The notes beneath the pieces are model-generated. The model worked only from the letters and a program-made list of their open reading frames with translations, was not told where the DNA came from and did not search any database. A stretch of DNA of 64,000 nt, from assembly GCF_029433855.1 (NCBI RefSeq), contig NZ_JAROAU010000003.1, positions 657,406 through 721,405 of the forward strand, read 5' to 3'. Shown one piece after another: positions 38,434-45,751 of this stretch. Source of the DNA: Candidatus Kosakonia sp. 282A-S69. GTDB lineage: Bacteria; Pseudomonadota; Gammaproteobacteria; Enterobacterales; Enterobacteriaceae. A program made the translations under genes and the position numbers. The stretch's first letter is position 1. The number at the start of each line of letters is the position of its first letter.

Positions 38434-39536
38434 TATGCGGCTCTCACGATGAAGTTAAAGGCAACGTTGCGTGGTCGGGTACTGCCATAGCCTTCGGCAA
38501 ACCCGCCGGCATTCATATCAGCGGCGGCATCAGGGGTGACAAAAAACGCATTCATCACATTTGCATAATCGCTTTTCATCACGGGGTCTAGCCCGAAGTC
38601 ACTCCTGGCAGTGGCCACGTTGTCATTGGCATGAATCGGGCTTGCCAGGTTTACCGAGCTGAGTGAGGGGTCGTTGATATTAATGGTCCCTTTCTGCCAG
38701 CTTAGTAACGCACGTGCAGGATCTACTCCGCGCCCTGCATCCCAGCCGCGAATAAACTCGCCGCGCAGATCCGGCAGTAAACCCGCCGGATAAGCTGTCG
38801 ACAGGCGCGGATACTTGGTTTTATCAAACGCGGCGCCGTTGCAGATAAGCCAGCCTTGCGGTGGCTCCGCGAGCGGCCAGGCGACCGGTGCACCGACCGG
38901 CAGAATGTAGACATCACTTGCCACGACATCATGCACATATTTGGTATTGGCAATCTGCTGGCCGTAGTTACCAATCGGCGCGTCCGGTGCTTTCGGGATG
39001 CCCGTAAAAACCGGACTGGCGAGCAGTGCATATTGCGGATGTGGATTGACGTCCTTGAGATGATTACTCAGCAGGTCATCAGCATACTGGCGGGTGGCCA
39101 GCACCACCGACGGATCGATTTTCAGCGTCACCGCCGCCGTTGAGGAGACAACCACCACCATCCGGATGGTCTGCGTGCGGCCGCTACCCTCCTGCAGCTG
39201 CGGTTTATAGGTTTCCGGGCAGTTCGCCACCGCAATCAGCACGCCAGCATCGTCATAGAGGCCAATTTCACGGATCCAGAAGCCGCCTTCGGTTTCCGGG
39301 ATAACCTGCTCGGCAACAATCTGGCTGCTGTTTTTCGGGTCAATCGAGAGTCGGTTTAGCGACGCGATACGCTTCTGATTAATCAGTTGGGTCTGTGCGG
39401 GATCGGGCGTGGGTAACTGGCCATTGGCATCGCCGACGGCCATCTGCGTGAGGTTAATTTGCGTGCCCAGCGCGGCAGCATTCGCAAGCTTTGCCGCCCC
39501 GAGGTTAGTCAAAATAGCGAAATATTTTGCGGTCAT
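38433..39536 (-). CDS. Tail fibre protein 2 with collar domain
   Basis: 367 residues. The shared N-terminal attachment domain (~1-160) is followed by repeats around SPVFTGIPKAPDAPIGNYGQQIANTKYV, a tail-collar domain (PVAWPLAEPPQGWLICNGA to LPDLRGEFIRGWDAGRG) and a C-terminal tip ending RPRNVAFNFIVRAA. Its DNA is very similar to fibre 3 over the first ~480 bp. It has its own upstream late-promoter box. Confidence 0.92.
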   Translation of the reverse strand: MTAKYFAILTNLGAAKLANAAALGTQINLTQMAVGDANGQLPTPDPAQTQLINQKRIASLNRLSIDPKNSSQIVAEQVIPETEGGFWIREIGLYDDAGVLIAVANCPETYKPQLQEGSGRTQTIRMVVVVSSTAAVTLKIDPSVVLATRQYADDLLSNHLKDVNPHPQYALLASPVFTGIPKAPDAPIGNYGQQIANTKYVHDVVASDVYILPVGAPVAWPLAEPPQGWLICNGAAFDKTKYPRLSTAYPAGLLPDLRGEFIRGWDAGRGVDPARALLSWQKGTININDPSLSSVNLASPIHANDNVATARSDFGLDPVMKSDYANVMNAFFVTPDAAADMNAGGFAEGYGSTRPRNVAFNFIVRAA

Positions 39537-39575
39537 GCATACGCTCTCAGGTTGTTTGTTGAGAAGTGAACGATG

Positions 39576-39638
39576 GCGATATTTTCCGCTCAGCCGCAGG
39601 CAAACACCATTAAGGGGCGTTGGTTACGCACTCACACA
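39576..39638 (-). promoter_or_regulatory. Late promoter of fibre 2 with Ogr-type box
   Basis: Minus strand: TGTGTGAGTGCGTAACCA (39621-39638), TGT-N12-CCA within GTTGT...CCAAC. AATATC -10 lies at ~39577-39582, 38 bp downstream. The start codon is at 39536. Confidence 0.6.
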
Positions 39639-39650
39639 ACAGGGCGGGCA

Positions 39651-39670
39651 AAAAAACGGGCGATGCCCGT
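39651..39670 (-). terminator. Terminator after fibre 3
   Basis: ACGGGC and GCCCGT with loop ATC on the minus strand, followed by TTTTTTT. It separates fibre 3 from the fibre 2 promoter. Confidence 0.85.
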
Positions 39671-39689
39671 AGGGGGATGAACGCGAAGG

Positions 39690-40652
39690 TTATGCGGCTC
39701 TCAAGATATAGTTGAACGCGATATTGCGTGGACGGGTTTCACTCCCACCCGGAATCTGAAACGCATCGGCAGTAGGACTGTTTGCAGGCTGATTAATCCC
39801 GTTGGTATAGATGGAGTTCATACCGCTTTGCAATGCAAAAACTGTTGCTGGACCTGTCCCCGCTCCCGGGCCCAGATATTTAAGCGTGAATTTTTTCATC
39901 TCATCAGCCTGACTGGTTAACAGTGCACGACCGCTATCCATTCCGCGCCCATCATCCCACCCGCGAATAAACTCCCCGCGCAGATCGGGTAAGTTACCTG
40001 AAGGAAAGAGGGACGCCAGCTTCGGATACTGCGCTTTATTAAAGGGCGCACCGTTGCATTTAAGCCAGCCGGCGGGTGGAGTAGCAGACGGGTAGGGCAG
40101 CGGCACGCCGACCGGTGTGAAGGAGGCGATATCGGCAATCTGCAGATACTGCGGATGGGGATTCGCCGCCTTCAGGTGCCCGGCCAGCAGTTCGTCGGCA
40201 TATTTACGCGTCGCCAGTACCACCGACGGGTCAATTTTCAACGTCACCGCCGCCGTTGAGGAGACCACCACCACCATGCGGATGGTCTGCGTTCGTCCAC
40301 TGCCCTCCTGCAACTGGGGTTTATAGGTCTCCGGGCAGTTCGCCACCGCAATCAAGACCCCTTCGTCATCAAACAGCCCCAGTTCGCGGATCCAGTACCC
40401 GCCCTCACTCTCCGGGATAATCTGTTCTGCAACGATCTGGCTTGCGTTCTCCGGGTCGATCGACAGCGCATTGAGCGGCGCGATGCGTGTCTGGTTGATG
40501 AGCCGGGTTTGTGCCGCATCCGGTATCGGCAGCGTGCCGTTGCCATCCCCGATGGCCAGCTGCGTCAGGTTAAGCGTCGTCCCAAGCGCCGTGGCGTTCG
40601 CCAGCTTTGCCGCGCCCTGATTGGTTAAAATCGCGAAATATTTTACAGACAT
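39690..40652 (-). CDS. Tail fibre protein 3 with collar domain
   Basis: 320 residues. It has the same N-terminal attachment domain as fibres 1 and 2, then directly a collar domain (GVPLPYPSATPPAGWLKCNGA to LPDLRGEFIRGWDDGRG) and a distinct tip (~240-305) ending TRPRNIAFNYILRAA. No assembly gene follows; a terminator comes 20 bp after the stop. It may use the Tfa of another cassette, or none. Confidence 0.92.
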   Translation of the reverse strand: MSVKYFAILTNQGAAKLANATALGTTLNLTQLAIGDGNGTLPIPDAAQTRLINQTRIAPLNALSIDPENASQIVAEQIIPESEGGYWIRELGLFDDEGVLIAVANCPETYKPQLQEGSGRTQTIRMVVVVSSTAAVTLKIDPSVVLATRKYADELLAGHLKAANPHPQYLQIADIASFTPVGVPLPYPSATPPAGWLKCNGAPFNKAQYPKLASLFPSGNLPDLRGEFIRGWDDGRGMDSGRALLTSQADEMKKFTLKYLGPGAGTGPATVFALQSGMNSIYTNGINQPANSPTADAFQIPGGSETRPRNIAFNYILRAA

Positions 40653-40687
40653 GGGATTCTCTCAGGTTTGTTGAGCAGTGAACGGTA

Positions 40688-40750
40688 GCGATATTTTCCG
40701 TTCAGCACCTGGCGGACGCCACGCGGCGGCGTTGGTCTGAGGGGCACACA
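40688..40750 (-). promoter_or_regulatory. Late promoter of fibre 3 with Ogr-type box
   Basis: Minus strand: TGTGTGCCCCTCAGACCA (40733-40750), TGT-N12-CCA within GTTGT...CCAAC. AATATC -10 lies at ~40689-40694. The ~50 bp downstream is nearly the same as in front of fibre 2, so the promoter was duplicated with the gene. Confidence 0.6.
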
Positions 40751-40762
40751 ACAGGGCAGATA

Positions 40763-40783
40763 AAAAAAACGGGCCGTAGCCCG
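40763..40783 (-). terminator. Terminator after gene I
   Basis: CGGGC and GCCCG stem, loop TAC/G, followed by TTTTTTTTA on the minus strand. It ends the V-W-J-I transcript, so the fibre genes are not simple read-through members of that operon as H is in P2. Confidence 0.85.
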
Positions 40784-40793
40784 AAGGGGAGGA

Positions 40794-41405
40794 TTACACC
40801 GTGATAGTGAGGCTATCAATCAGGTGGATCGCCGATGCCGCATAGCTTTCGCCGCCGACAACAATCTCTTCCGGCGTATAGGGGTAAACGGTGAGCTCTT
40901 CGCCGAGATAGCAGGCCGCGCCAACGTAGCACTCACCCTGGCTGCTGAGGCTGATATTCAGCTCCGTCAAATGGCGGCTTGCCGGTTTGGCATCATTAAT
41001 CAGCCGCTCCAGCTCCAGGTATGTCTCCTCGGTAATGCCATTCTCCTGGACGCCAATCACCAGCCGGAAGGTGCCGGGTTCGGCGTTATCCTGCCACCAC
41101 TCCCGCAGCTCAATCAGGAAGCCGAGCGGCTCAACCACCCGGTGAATGGCACTGCGCGTCCCTTTATGTTGATGGACGAAAAAGGAGGAGGCGATCACCT
41201 TCCGTTTGGTCGCTTCCGGCCAGTTAAAATCCCAGCGGTCAACGGAGAGTGCCCAGGCGAGATAGGGCAGCAGCTCGGCCGGGCAGGTTAGCGGATCCCA
41301 GAGTGTGCGCAGCGGCACCGGTACGCGTTCAATCTGCGCCGCCGCGTGCGCTGTCGCCACCTCAAGAACCGATGAGCCAACAGGCAACAGACGGTCGTCA
41401 CTCAT
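40794..41405 (-). CDS. I: Baseplate/tail protein I
   Basis: 203 residues of the P2 gpI family (LLPVGSSVLEVATAHAAAQIERVPVPLRTLWDP, then LPYLAWALSVDRWDFNW). It is a baseplate wedge component contacting the fibres. It overlaps J by 8 bp. Confidence 0.93.
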   Translation of the reverse strand: MSDDRLLPVGSSVLEVATAHAAAQIERVPVPLRTLWDPLTCPAELLPYLAWALSVDRWDFNWPEATKRKVIASSFFVHQHKGTRSAIHRVVEPLGFLIELREWWQDNAEPGTFRLVIGVQENGITEETYLELERLINDAKPASRHLTELNISLSSQGECYVGAACYLGEELTVYPYTPEEIVVGGESYAASAIHLIDSLTITV

Positions 41406-42306
41406 CGGTACCTCCGGTGGTAATTTTCCACGCCGTACACCAGGAAGCCTGGCTCTGATCGAGCACGATATCTTGCTGCGGTGCGTTCAACACCACTCGC
41501 TGCACGCCCTCAACGTGAAGTGCGGCATAGAAGGCCGACAGGCGAATATCGCGCCCCAGGCGGCGCTGGGCGGTGATATAGGCTTTCAGCTTCTGCTCAG
41601 CCGCCTGACGAATCGGCTCAGACTCAGGCCCGGGATAGAGAAAAAGCGTGGCATCAATCTGGTAGGGCACAATCTTCGCGCTCTGTACCGTCACGCGATC
41701 GCCGACCGGCCGTACATCCTCCGCGTTAAGCGCCTTATCGATAATCGCCAGCAGTTCAGGGCTGGCGGTACCGTCGCCCTCGCGGGAGAGCACCGAGATC
41801 GTGACGCAGGCGGGCGACGGGCTGATGGCAGAGATATCCGCCACGCGACCGTCGGCGCTGCGGCCATGATACTCATAAGCGCCTACCGGGCCGGCAACGC
41901 TTAGCCCTTCAAAAGCCTGCTGCGCGCGCAGGCGTAAATCAGTGTCGGACTCCATCACTGCAGGCGTAGGCGGAAGCGTGCTCTCATCGGCTGGGGCGAT
42001 CACCAGTCGCGCGGTGTTGCTATTCGCCGCGATGGCATCGAGATCGCTGCGGGTGGCATACGCCAGCATCACCGCGCGGGCCGCTTCGTTGACGCGCTGG
42101 CGCCAGAGCACTTCGCGGTAAGCATTCTCTTCGAGAAACTTGGTCAGTGGCTCAGACTCCAGCGCCAGCGTGCGGGCGATCGCCTCCTGCTGGTCGGCGG
42201 GAAACAGCGAAACAAGGGTGGTTTTGCGCTCATCCAGGATGCGCTCATAATCCAGCGCCTCGACGACATCGGGCGCGGGCAGTTGGCTCAGATCGATAAT
42301 CGGCAT
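41398..42306 (-). CDS. J: Baseplate assembly protein J
   Basis: 302 residues, exactly P2 length. It belongs to the gpJ / T4 gp6-like wedge family, opening MPIIDLSQLPAPDVVEALDY. The middle has RAVMLAYATRSDLDAIAAN. It lies 4 bp after W. Confidence 0.94.
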   Translation of the reverse strand: MPIIDLSQLPAPDVVEALDYERILDERKTTLVSLFPADQQEAIARTLALESEPLTKFLEENAYREVLWRQRVNEAARAVMLAYATRSDLDAIAANSNTARLVIAPADESTLPPTPAVMESDTDLRLRAQQAFEGLSVAGPVGAYEYHGRSADGRVADISAISPSPACVTISVLSREGDGTASPELLAIIDKALNAEDVRPVGDRVTVQSAKIVPYQIDATLFLYPGPESEPIRQAAEQKLKAYITAQRRLGRDIRLSAFYAALHVEGVQRVVLNAPQQDIVLDQSQASWCTAWKITTGGTDE

Positions 42307-42310
42307 GGTA

Positions 42311-42658
42311 TCAACTCACAGGAAGGGTTAAAGAGAGGGACTCGCCGGTGCTGGCAAGCTGGCCGGTCAGATTGACTACCATCTTGCCGTCGAACTGACG
42401 TTCGGCCGTCACCGCGCTGAGGGTGATGCGCGGCTCCCATTTCAGCAGCGCCATATAACAGGCCACCTGAATTTGCAGCGCCAGCGCCGGGGTTTGTGGC
42501 TGATCGATCATATCGAACAGCAGTGAACCGTAATCGCGGCGCATCACGCGCGAGCCTACCGGCGTGCGCAGAATATCGCTGATGCTCTGGCGAATATGGT
42601 CGACGTCGGTCAGGCTGCGCCCGGTGGTGCGATCGAGGCCGGAATAACGTGCTGTCAT
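42311..42658 (-). CDS. W: Baseplate assembly protein W
   Basis: 115 residues, the same as P2 gpW (T4 gp25-like). RSLTDVDHIRQSISDILRTPVGSRVMRRDYGS is the family signature. It overlaps V by 4 bp. Confidence 0.94.
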   Translation of the reverse strand: MTARYSGLDRTTGRSLTDVDHIRQSISDILRTPVGSRVMRRDYGSLLFDMIDQPQTPALALQIQVACYMALLKWEPRITLSAVTAERQFDGKMVVNLTGQLASTGESLSLTLPVS

Positions 42659-43290
42659 AAAGGAGCTCCTGTGGTACCGCCGCTGTCGCCGGGGTGTTGG
42701 TGACTATGCAGCACTTTGCCGTTGGAGGTGAGCGAGCCGCCGCTGTGCGTCACATTGCCGCTCATCGTGCCGCCTTTTTGCACCTCCAGCGTGGCGGTGA
42801 TCAGCTTATTGGTGCAGACCACTTCCGGCGTATCGAGAGTGATGCGCGTCGACGCTTTCACCAGCACTTGCGGCACGCTGGCGGTAATCGACTGGGACGC
42901 GGTGATATCGGCGGTTTTAATGCCACTCACCTTCAGGGCGCTGGTCTGCGGTTCATATTCAAACACTGCGCCATCGGGAAAGGTGACATGCCAGGCGTCC
43001 GCTGAGGCGGAGGGGGCCGGATGATCGTTGGCGTAAATCCCAGGCATAACGAAAGCGGTCTCCAGCTCGCCGCCGACGGCGAGGAGTAACACCTGCTCAT
43101 CGACGGAGGGCGCCCACCAGCTGCGCGAACGCCCGGCGCGGTGGGTTAACCACTGTAGCCAGTCGGTCACCATACCGCCGGTCTCTACCCGGCAGCGCCC
43201 GGCTTTCAGGTCGACCTCAACGATAATTCCGGTGCGGATCATATTGCGAAGCTGGCGAGCCAGTTCGTGAAGCGAAAGTTGTCTGTTCAT
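42655..43290 (-). CDS. V: Baseplate spike protein V
   Basis: 211 residues from the ATG at 43290 (MNRQLSLHELARQLRN), the same length as P2 gpV. The N-terminal OB domain is followed by a beta-helical needle with the C-terminal metal-site region LHSHQHPGD that tips the membrane-piercing spike. No ribosome site precedes the ATG; it overlaps the stop of a 33-codon reading frame (TTATGA), suggesting translational coupling. Confidence 0.94.
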   Translation of the reverse strand: MNRQLSLHELARQLRNMIRTGIIVEVDLKAGRCRVETGGMVTDWLQWLTHRAGRSRSWWAPSVDEQVLLLAVGGELETAFVMPGIYANDHPAPSASADAWHVTFPDGAVFEYEPQTSALKVSGIKTADITASQSITASVPQVLVKASTRITLDTPEVVCTNKLITATLEVQKGGTMSGNVTHSGGSLTSNGKVLHSHQHPGDSGGTTGAPL

Positions 43291-43388
43291 AAGCGAAATG
43301 ATGCTATGCGTCCCCGGTTTTGAAAATTGAACAAGGCTGTCCGGCTTTTGGCACAACGCAGCCCGTGGCGTGTGGCGCAGGCGATCAT
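43287..43388 (-). CDS. 33-codon coupled reading frame between R and V
   Basis: Starts at an ATG overlapping the R stop (ATGA) and ends in a TGA overlapping the V start. It is Arg-rich (MIACATRHGLRCAKSR...) and matches no family I know. It occupies the place of P2 tail gene S, which is missing. It may only be a translational bridge that carries ribosomes from R into V, or a remnant. Confidence 0.35.
   Translation of the reverse strand: MIACATRHGLRCAKSRTALFNFQNRGRIASFRL
43338..43355 (-). promoter_or_regulatory. Ogr-type box upstream of V
   Basis: Minus strand TGTGCCAAAAGCCGGACA, a perfect match to the P2 consensus TGT-N12-ACA. It is only 48 bp before the V start codon, compared with 73-85 bp for the other five boxes, so transcripts from it would have almost no leader. 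Confidence 0.65.
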
Positions 43389-43852
43389 GCCTGCCAGCGG
43401 CTCACCAGTTCGCCGTTGATATAGAGCTCTTTCGGGCGGGTGACGAAGGCCGGTGGCAGCGGCTCTGGCAGCGTTTCGGCGATAAGCGTCCCGTTGACCT
43501 CTTTCACCTGGGTGCGCTCGGTCAGCTGAAGCACCATCGTGACATCCTGCGTGCCGTCGTCGTTGGTCAGCAGCGCCCAGCTAAAGCTCCCTTTCTGACC
43601 CGCTTCGGCACTGAGAATGTCCGGCTGGTTATCGCGCAGCCACGCCATCACCGGCACAAACAGCGTGTCGATATCGCCGCTGAAACCGGTAATGGCGACG
43701 TTGAGGCTGAACGCTTTTTCAAACGATAAGGAGCTGGCGAGCGTAGCGATATTGCTGCCTTTATCGACCCACAGGCGCAGCATCGAGGGGGTATCGTGCA
43801 GCGCCGGGACGGCGTTAATCAGGGCGCTGCGCAGAGAGTTGGGTTTTAGCAT
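43385..43852 (-). CDS. R: Tail completion protein R
   Basis: 155 residues from the ATG at 43852 (MLKPNSLRSALINAVPAL), the same length and N-terminus style as P2 gpR. It ends RPKELYINGELVSRWQA, also conserved. Longer upstream starts overlap lysC and are less likely. In P2 it acts with S in finishing the tail. Confidence 0.93.
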   Translation of the reverse strand: MLKPNSLRSALINAVPALHDTPSMLRLWVDKGSNIATLASSLSFEKAFSLNVAITGFSGDIDTLFVPVMAWLRDNQPDILSAEAGQKGSFSWALLTNDDGTQDVTMVLQLTERTQVKEVNGTLIAETLPEPLPPAFVTRPKELYINGELVSRWQA

Positions 43853-44105
43853 TGATCTCATCCTGGCAAAGTTTAAGGGTTTCAACTTGCAGCGCGCACT
43901 GCACCAGCGCGTGCTCAAGCTGGCGAATATCGGCGCTCAGATCGCCGTTAGTGTGCGGCGCGCTTGCCGGCATCGGGCAGAGGCTGACCTGCGGGCAGCT
44001 GCTGTAGACAATGAGCGGCGGAGGGGCAGGCGGGGCGCTGGTGCACCCGGCGCACAGCATCAGGTAACTCAGTGCGATACCAGTGGCGAAAAGCCTCGTT
44101 CTCAT
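43815..44105 (-). CDS. lysC: Rz1-like spanin lipoprotein LysC
   Basis: 96 residues with a lipoprotein signal and lipobox LCAGC (Cys21), then Pro-rich sequence (TSAPPAPPPL). It lies mostly inside lysB in another frame, the usual Rz/Rz1 layout. It forms the outer-membrane half of the spanin that fuses the two membranes at lysis. The C-terminal part runs into the start of R. Confidence 0.88.
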   Translation of the reverse strand: MRTRLFATGIALSYLMLCAGCTSAPPAPPPLIVYSSCPQVSLCPMPASAPHTNGDLSADIRQLEHALVQCALQVETLKLCQDEINAKTQLSAQRPD

Positions 44106-44373
44106 TTAATAACCTCGCGATCGCGTTTTCTCGTTGCAGCGCCTGCGCGCTGGCGGCATCGAGCTGCTGGCGCAGCGTGACCTGCGCCTGTTGATTTTTC
44201 GCCGCCAGTTCGGCGGTAGCGTTGAGCGCGGTTTTAAGGCGCGTAAGCGTGGCGTTCTGCTCTCGCGTCAGCTGCTGTGCGTTGGCCAAAGCGGTGCGCA
44301 GGGCGTGGTTTTGCTGAAACAGCCAAAGCCCGGCCAGCGCTGCCAGTAGCACTGCCACCAGGCGGGCGCTCAT
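43948..44373 (-). CDS. lysB: Rz-like spanin subunit LysB
   Basis: 141 residues from the ATG at 44373 (MSARLVAVLLAALAGLWLF). One N-terminal membrane anchor (~5-19) is followed by a long Gln/Ala-rich coiled coil and a FRHWYRTELPDAVRRVHQRP segment conserved in P2 LysB proteins. It is the inner-membrane half of the spanin, with lysC nested in its 3' half. It overlaps K by 4 bp. Confidence 0.9.
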   Translation of the reverse strand: MSARLVAVLLAALAGLWLFQQNHALRTALANAQQLTREQNATLTRLKTALNATAELAAKNQQAQVTLRQQLDAASAQALQRENAIARLLNENEAFRHWYRTELPDAVRRVHQRPACPSAAHCLQQLPAGQPLPDAGKRAAH

Positions 44374-44879
44374 TGCACCCCCTGCAGACACCAGGCGCGC
44401 TCGCGCTGGCGGCGGTTTTCCAGCCCGCGGCTGCGTACGCCATCGACATAGACCCATCGCGGTAGCTGATCGCAGGCCTGCTTCCATGCTTTCTGGCGCA
44501 GGTACCAGGCCAGGGTTGAGGCGCATGCTGCGCCGCTGCCGACGTTAAAGGTGAAACTCACCACCGCGTCATAGACCGGTTGCGGCATCTCCACCGGCAC
44601 ACATTGCGCCAGGCGGCGTTCAACGCGCAGCACGTCGGCCACCAGGTTGACGGCGGCCTCTTTTTCGCTGATATCGCGCGTGGGAATCACTTTCGCCGTG
44701 TGGCCAATCCCCGATGTCCAGACTCCCGCGCTGCACTGATAGGGGCGCAGACGGCAGCCTTCGAGATCGGTAATCAGTTCCAGCCCCGCCTGCGAGGTGC
44801 GCAGCAGATGAAAATCGGGCAGCAGCAGCGCCAGCGCCAGCACGGCCGCCGCGCTACAGCGTTTAACGGGTAAGCCCAT
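44370..44879 (-). CDS. K: SAR endolysin (GH24 lysozyme) K
   Basis: 169 residues. The N-terminal weakly hydrophobic segment (AAAVLALALLLPDFHLL) looks like a signal-arrest-release anchor. The catalytic region is DLEGCRLRPYQCSAGVWTSGIGHT, with Glu and a downstream Thr in the usual spacing and Cys residues that could control activation, as in phage 21 or P1 lysozymes. It degrades peptidoglycan. Unlike P2 gpK, it is of the RrrD/R21 type. Confidence 0.92.
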   Translation of the reverse strand: MGLPVKRCSAAAVLALALLLPDFHLLRTSQAGLELITDLEGCRLRPYQCSAGVWTSGIGHTAKVIPTRDISEKEAAVNLVADVLRVERRLAQCVPVEMPQPVYDAVVSFTFNVGSGAACASTLAWYLRQKAWKQACDQLPRWVYVDGVRSRGLENRRQRERAWCLQGVQ

Positions 44880-45084
44880 TGACCACCTCCTGGCTCACCG
44901 CACAGGATTTGAGGAACAGATAGCTTTTACGGCGGTAATACCAGTTCACGCCGACGGTCATGGCGACGCCGAGTGCGCCGAAGTAAGCGGCAAAGTCTTG
45001 CGGCGTCATGGCGCCAAAAAAGGTCAGGGCGACGCTAATCCAGTAGGCCAGCGACGAACTGAATCTCTCGATACTTACGCCCAT
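44863..45084 (-). CDS. Y: Phage holin (gene Y position)
   Basis: 73 residues with two predicted membrane helices (SLAYWISVALTFFGAM and FAAYFGALGVAMTVGVNWYY) and a basic C-terminus (RRKSYLFLK). It opens the inner membrane and depolarises it, which releases the SAR endolysin. It overlaps both X and K. Confidence 0.88.
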   Translation of the reverse strand: MGVSIERFSSSLAYWISVALTFFGAMTPQDFAAYFGALGVAMTVGVNWYYRRKSYLFLKSCAVSQEVVNGLTR

Positions 45085-45278
45085 AGATTTACCGTCTCCT
45101 GCGTGACCTGGACCGCGACATCGGGCAGGGTGATGGGGGTGCCATGCGGAAGCACGACGCCGAGTTCGGCAAGACCGGGATTGGCGGCCAGCACGTGTTC
45201 GACGACGCCCGCCGTTCGCCCGTAGTAGCGCAGGCAGATCAGATCGAGGGTGTCACCTTGTTGTGTTATCGCATTCAT
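45075..45278 (-). CDS. X: Tail protein X
   Basis: 67 residues of the gpX family with a LysM-like fold (QGDTLDLICLRYYGRTAGVVEHVLAANPGLAELG). In P2, X follows head gene L. Here it is the first gene of the transcript and has an Ogr-type box 84 bp upstream. Confidence 0.94.
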   Translation of the reverse strand: MNAITQQGDTLDLICLRYYGRTAGVVEHVLAANPGLAELGVVLPHGTPITLPDVAVQVTQETVNLWA

Positions 45279-45361
45279 CGTTTTGCGTCTCTTACCATCC
45301 GGAAGGTTTTTTCCATGGTTAAGTTTCCGCAGGAGCGAGGCTAAGAGCTATGGATTGACGC

Positions 45362-45379
45362 TGGCGCGTGGCTGGTACA
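45362..45379 (-). promoter_or_regulatory. Ogr-type box upstream of X
   Basis: Minus strand TGTACCAGCCACGCGCCA, TGT-N12-CCA within GTTGT. It resembles the FI box in 13 of 18 positions. It gives the X-Y-K-lysBC-R unit its own late promoter next to the missing head module. Confidence 0.65.
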
Positions 45380-45398
45380 ACAACGGAAGGGAAAAGTG

Positions 45399-45432
45399 AC
45401 GCACCGGGCGAGGTAAACGCTAGCCGGTGCGT
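45399..45432 (-). terminator. Hairpin after the 61-codon SOS gene
   Basis: ACGCACCGG and CCGGTGCGT form a 9-bp perfect stem with a GCG/CGC inner helix, followed by CACTTTTCC on the minus strand. Probable terminator for the gene at 45477-45662. Confidence 0.6.
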
Positions 45433-45476
45433 AAAAGTACGGTAAAGAGAGTCGCCGGTTTCGGGGGCGGTGGGGG

Positions 45477-45662
45477 CTATTCGGCTTTGTAATAAATATC
45501 CTCATCATCGGGAGTGGTGTTCTCGCTCTCCGCCAGGTCCGCGATCAGGCTTAAGGCCAGCTTCAGGTCGGAAGGCTTGCAGTTAGCAATAAGCGACACC
45601 TCGGCAATGAATTGCACGCATGCCCATTTGCGCTGAGTCTGATTTAGTCGTTCAAAGACCAT
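45477..45662 (-). CDS. Small SOS-controlled prophage protein, unknown function
   Basis: 61 residues (MVFERLNQTQRKWACVQFIA...), helical, with an acidic C-terminal tail (SENTTPDDEDIYYKAE). AGAGGA precedes the ATG and a consensus LexA box lies 23 bp upstream. I do not recognise the family. Its place, beyond replication gene A and before the late genes, is where 186 carries the LexA-controlled tum antirepressor. It is much smaller than Tum, so an antirepressor role is only inferred. Confidence 0.7.
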   Translation of the reverse strand: MVFERLNQTQRKWACVQFIAEVSLIANCKPSDLKLALSLIADLAESENTTPDDEDIYYKAE

Positions 45663-45684
45663 GAATTCCTCTCATGAATTCTCT

Positions 45685-45704
45685 TACTGTATGTTTATAC
45701 AGTA
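45685..45704 (-). promoter_or_regulatory. Consensus LexA box
   Basis: TACTGTATGTTTATACAGTA, with both CTGT and ACAG half-sites and an AT-rich core, better than either box at recN. It faces the 61-codon gene. Confidence 0.92.
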
Positions 45705-45751
45705 TCATAGGCTGGATATTTATGGGAAGCGAAGATTATTTTGTCTAATCA

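Noticed and set aside
36248-40652. Fibre switching by site-specific inversion or a diversity-generating retroelement
   Set aside because: All three fibre genes are in the same orientation, no invertase or reverse transcriptase gene is present, and no crossover-site pair in inverted orientation was seen.
45399-45476. Possible cos site next to gene X
   Set aside because: GGCGAGG occurs, but the rest of the P2/186 cohesive-end sequence (GCGGGGAAAGCA) is missing. The hairpin is better read as a terminator.
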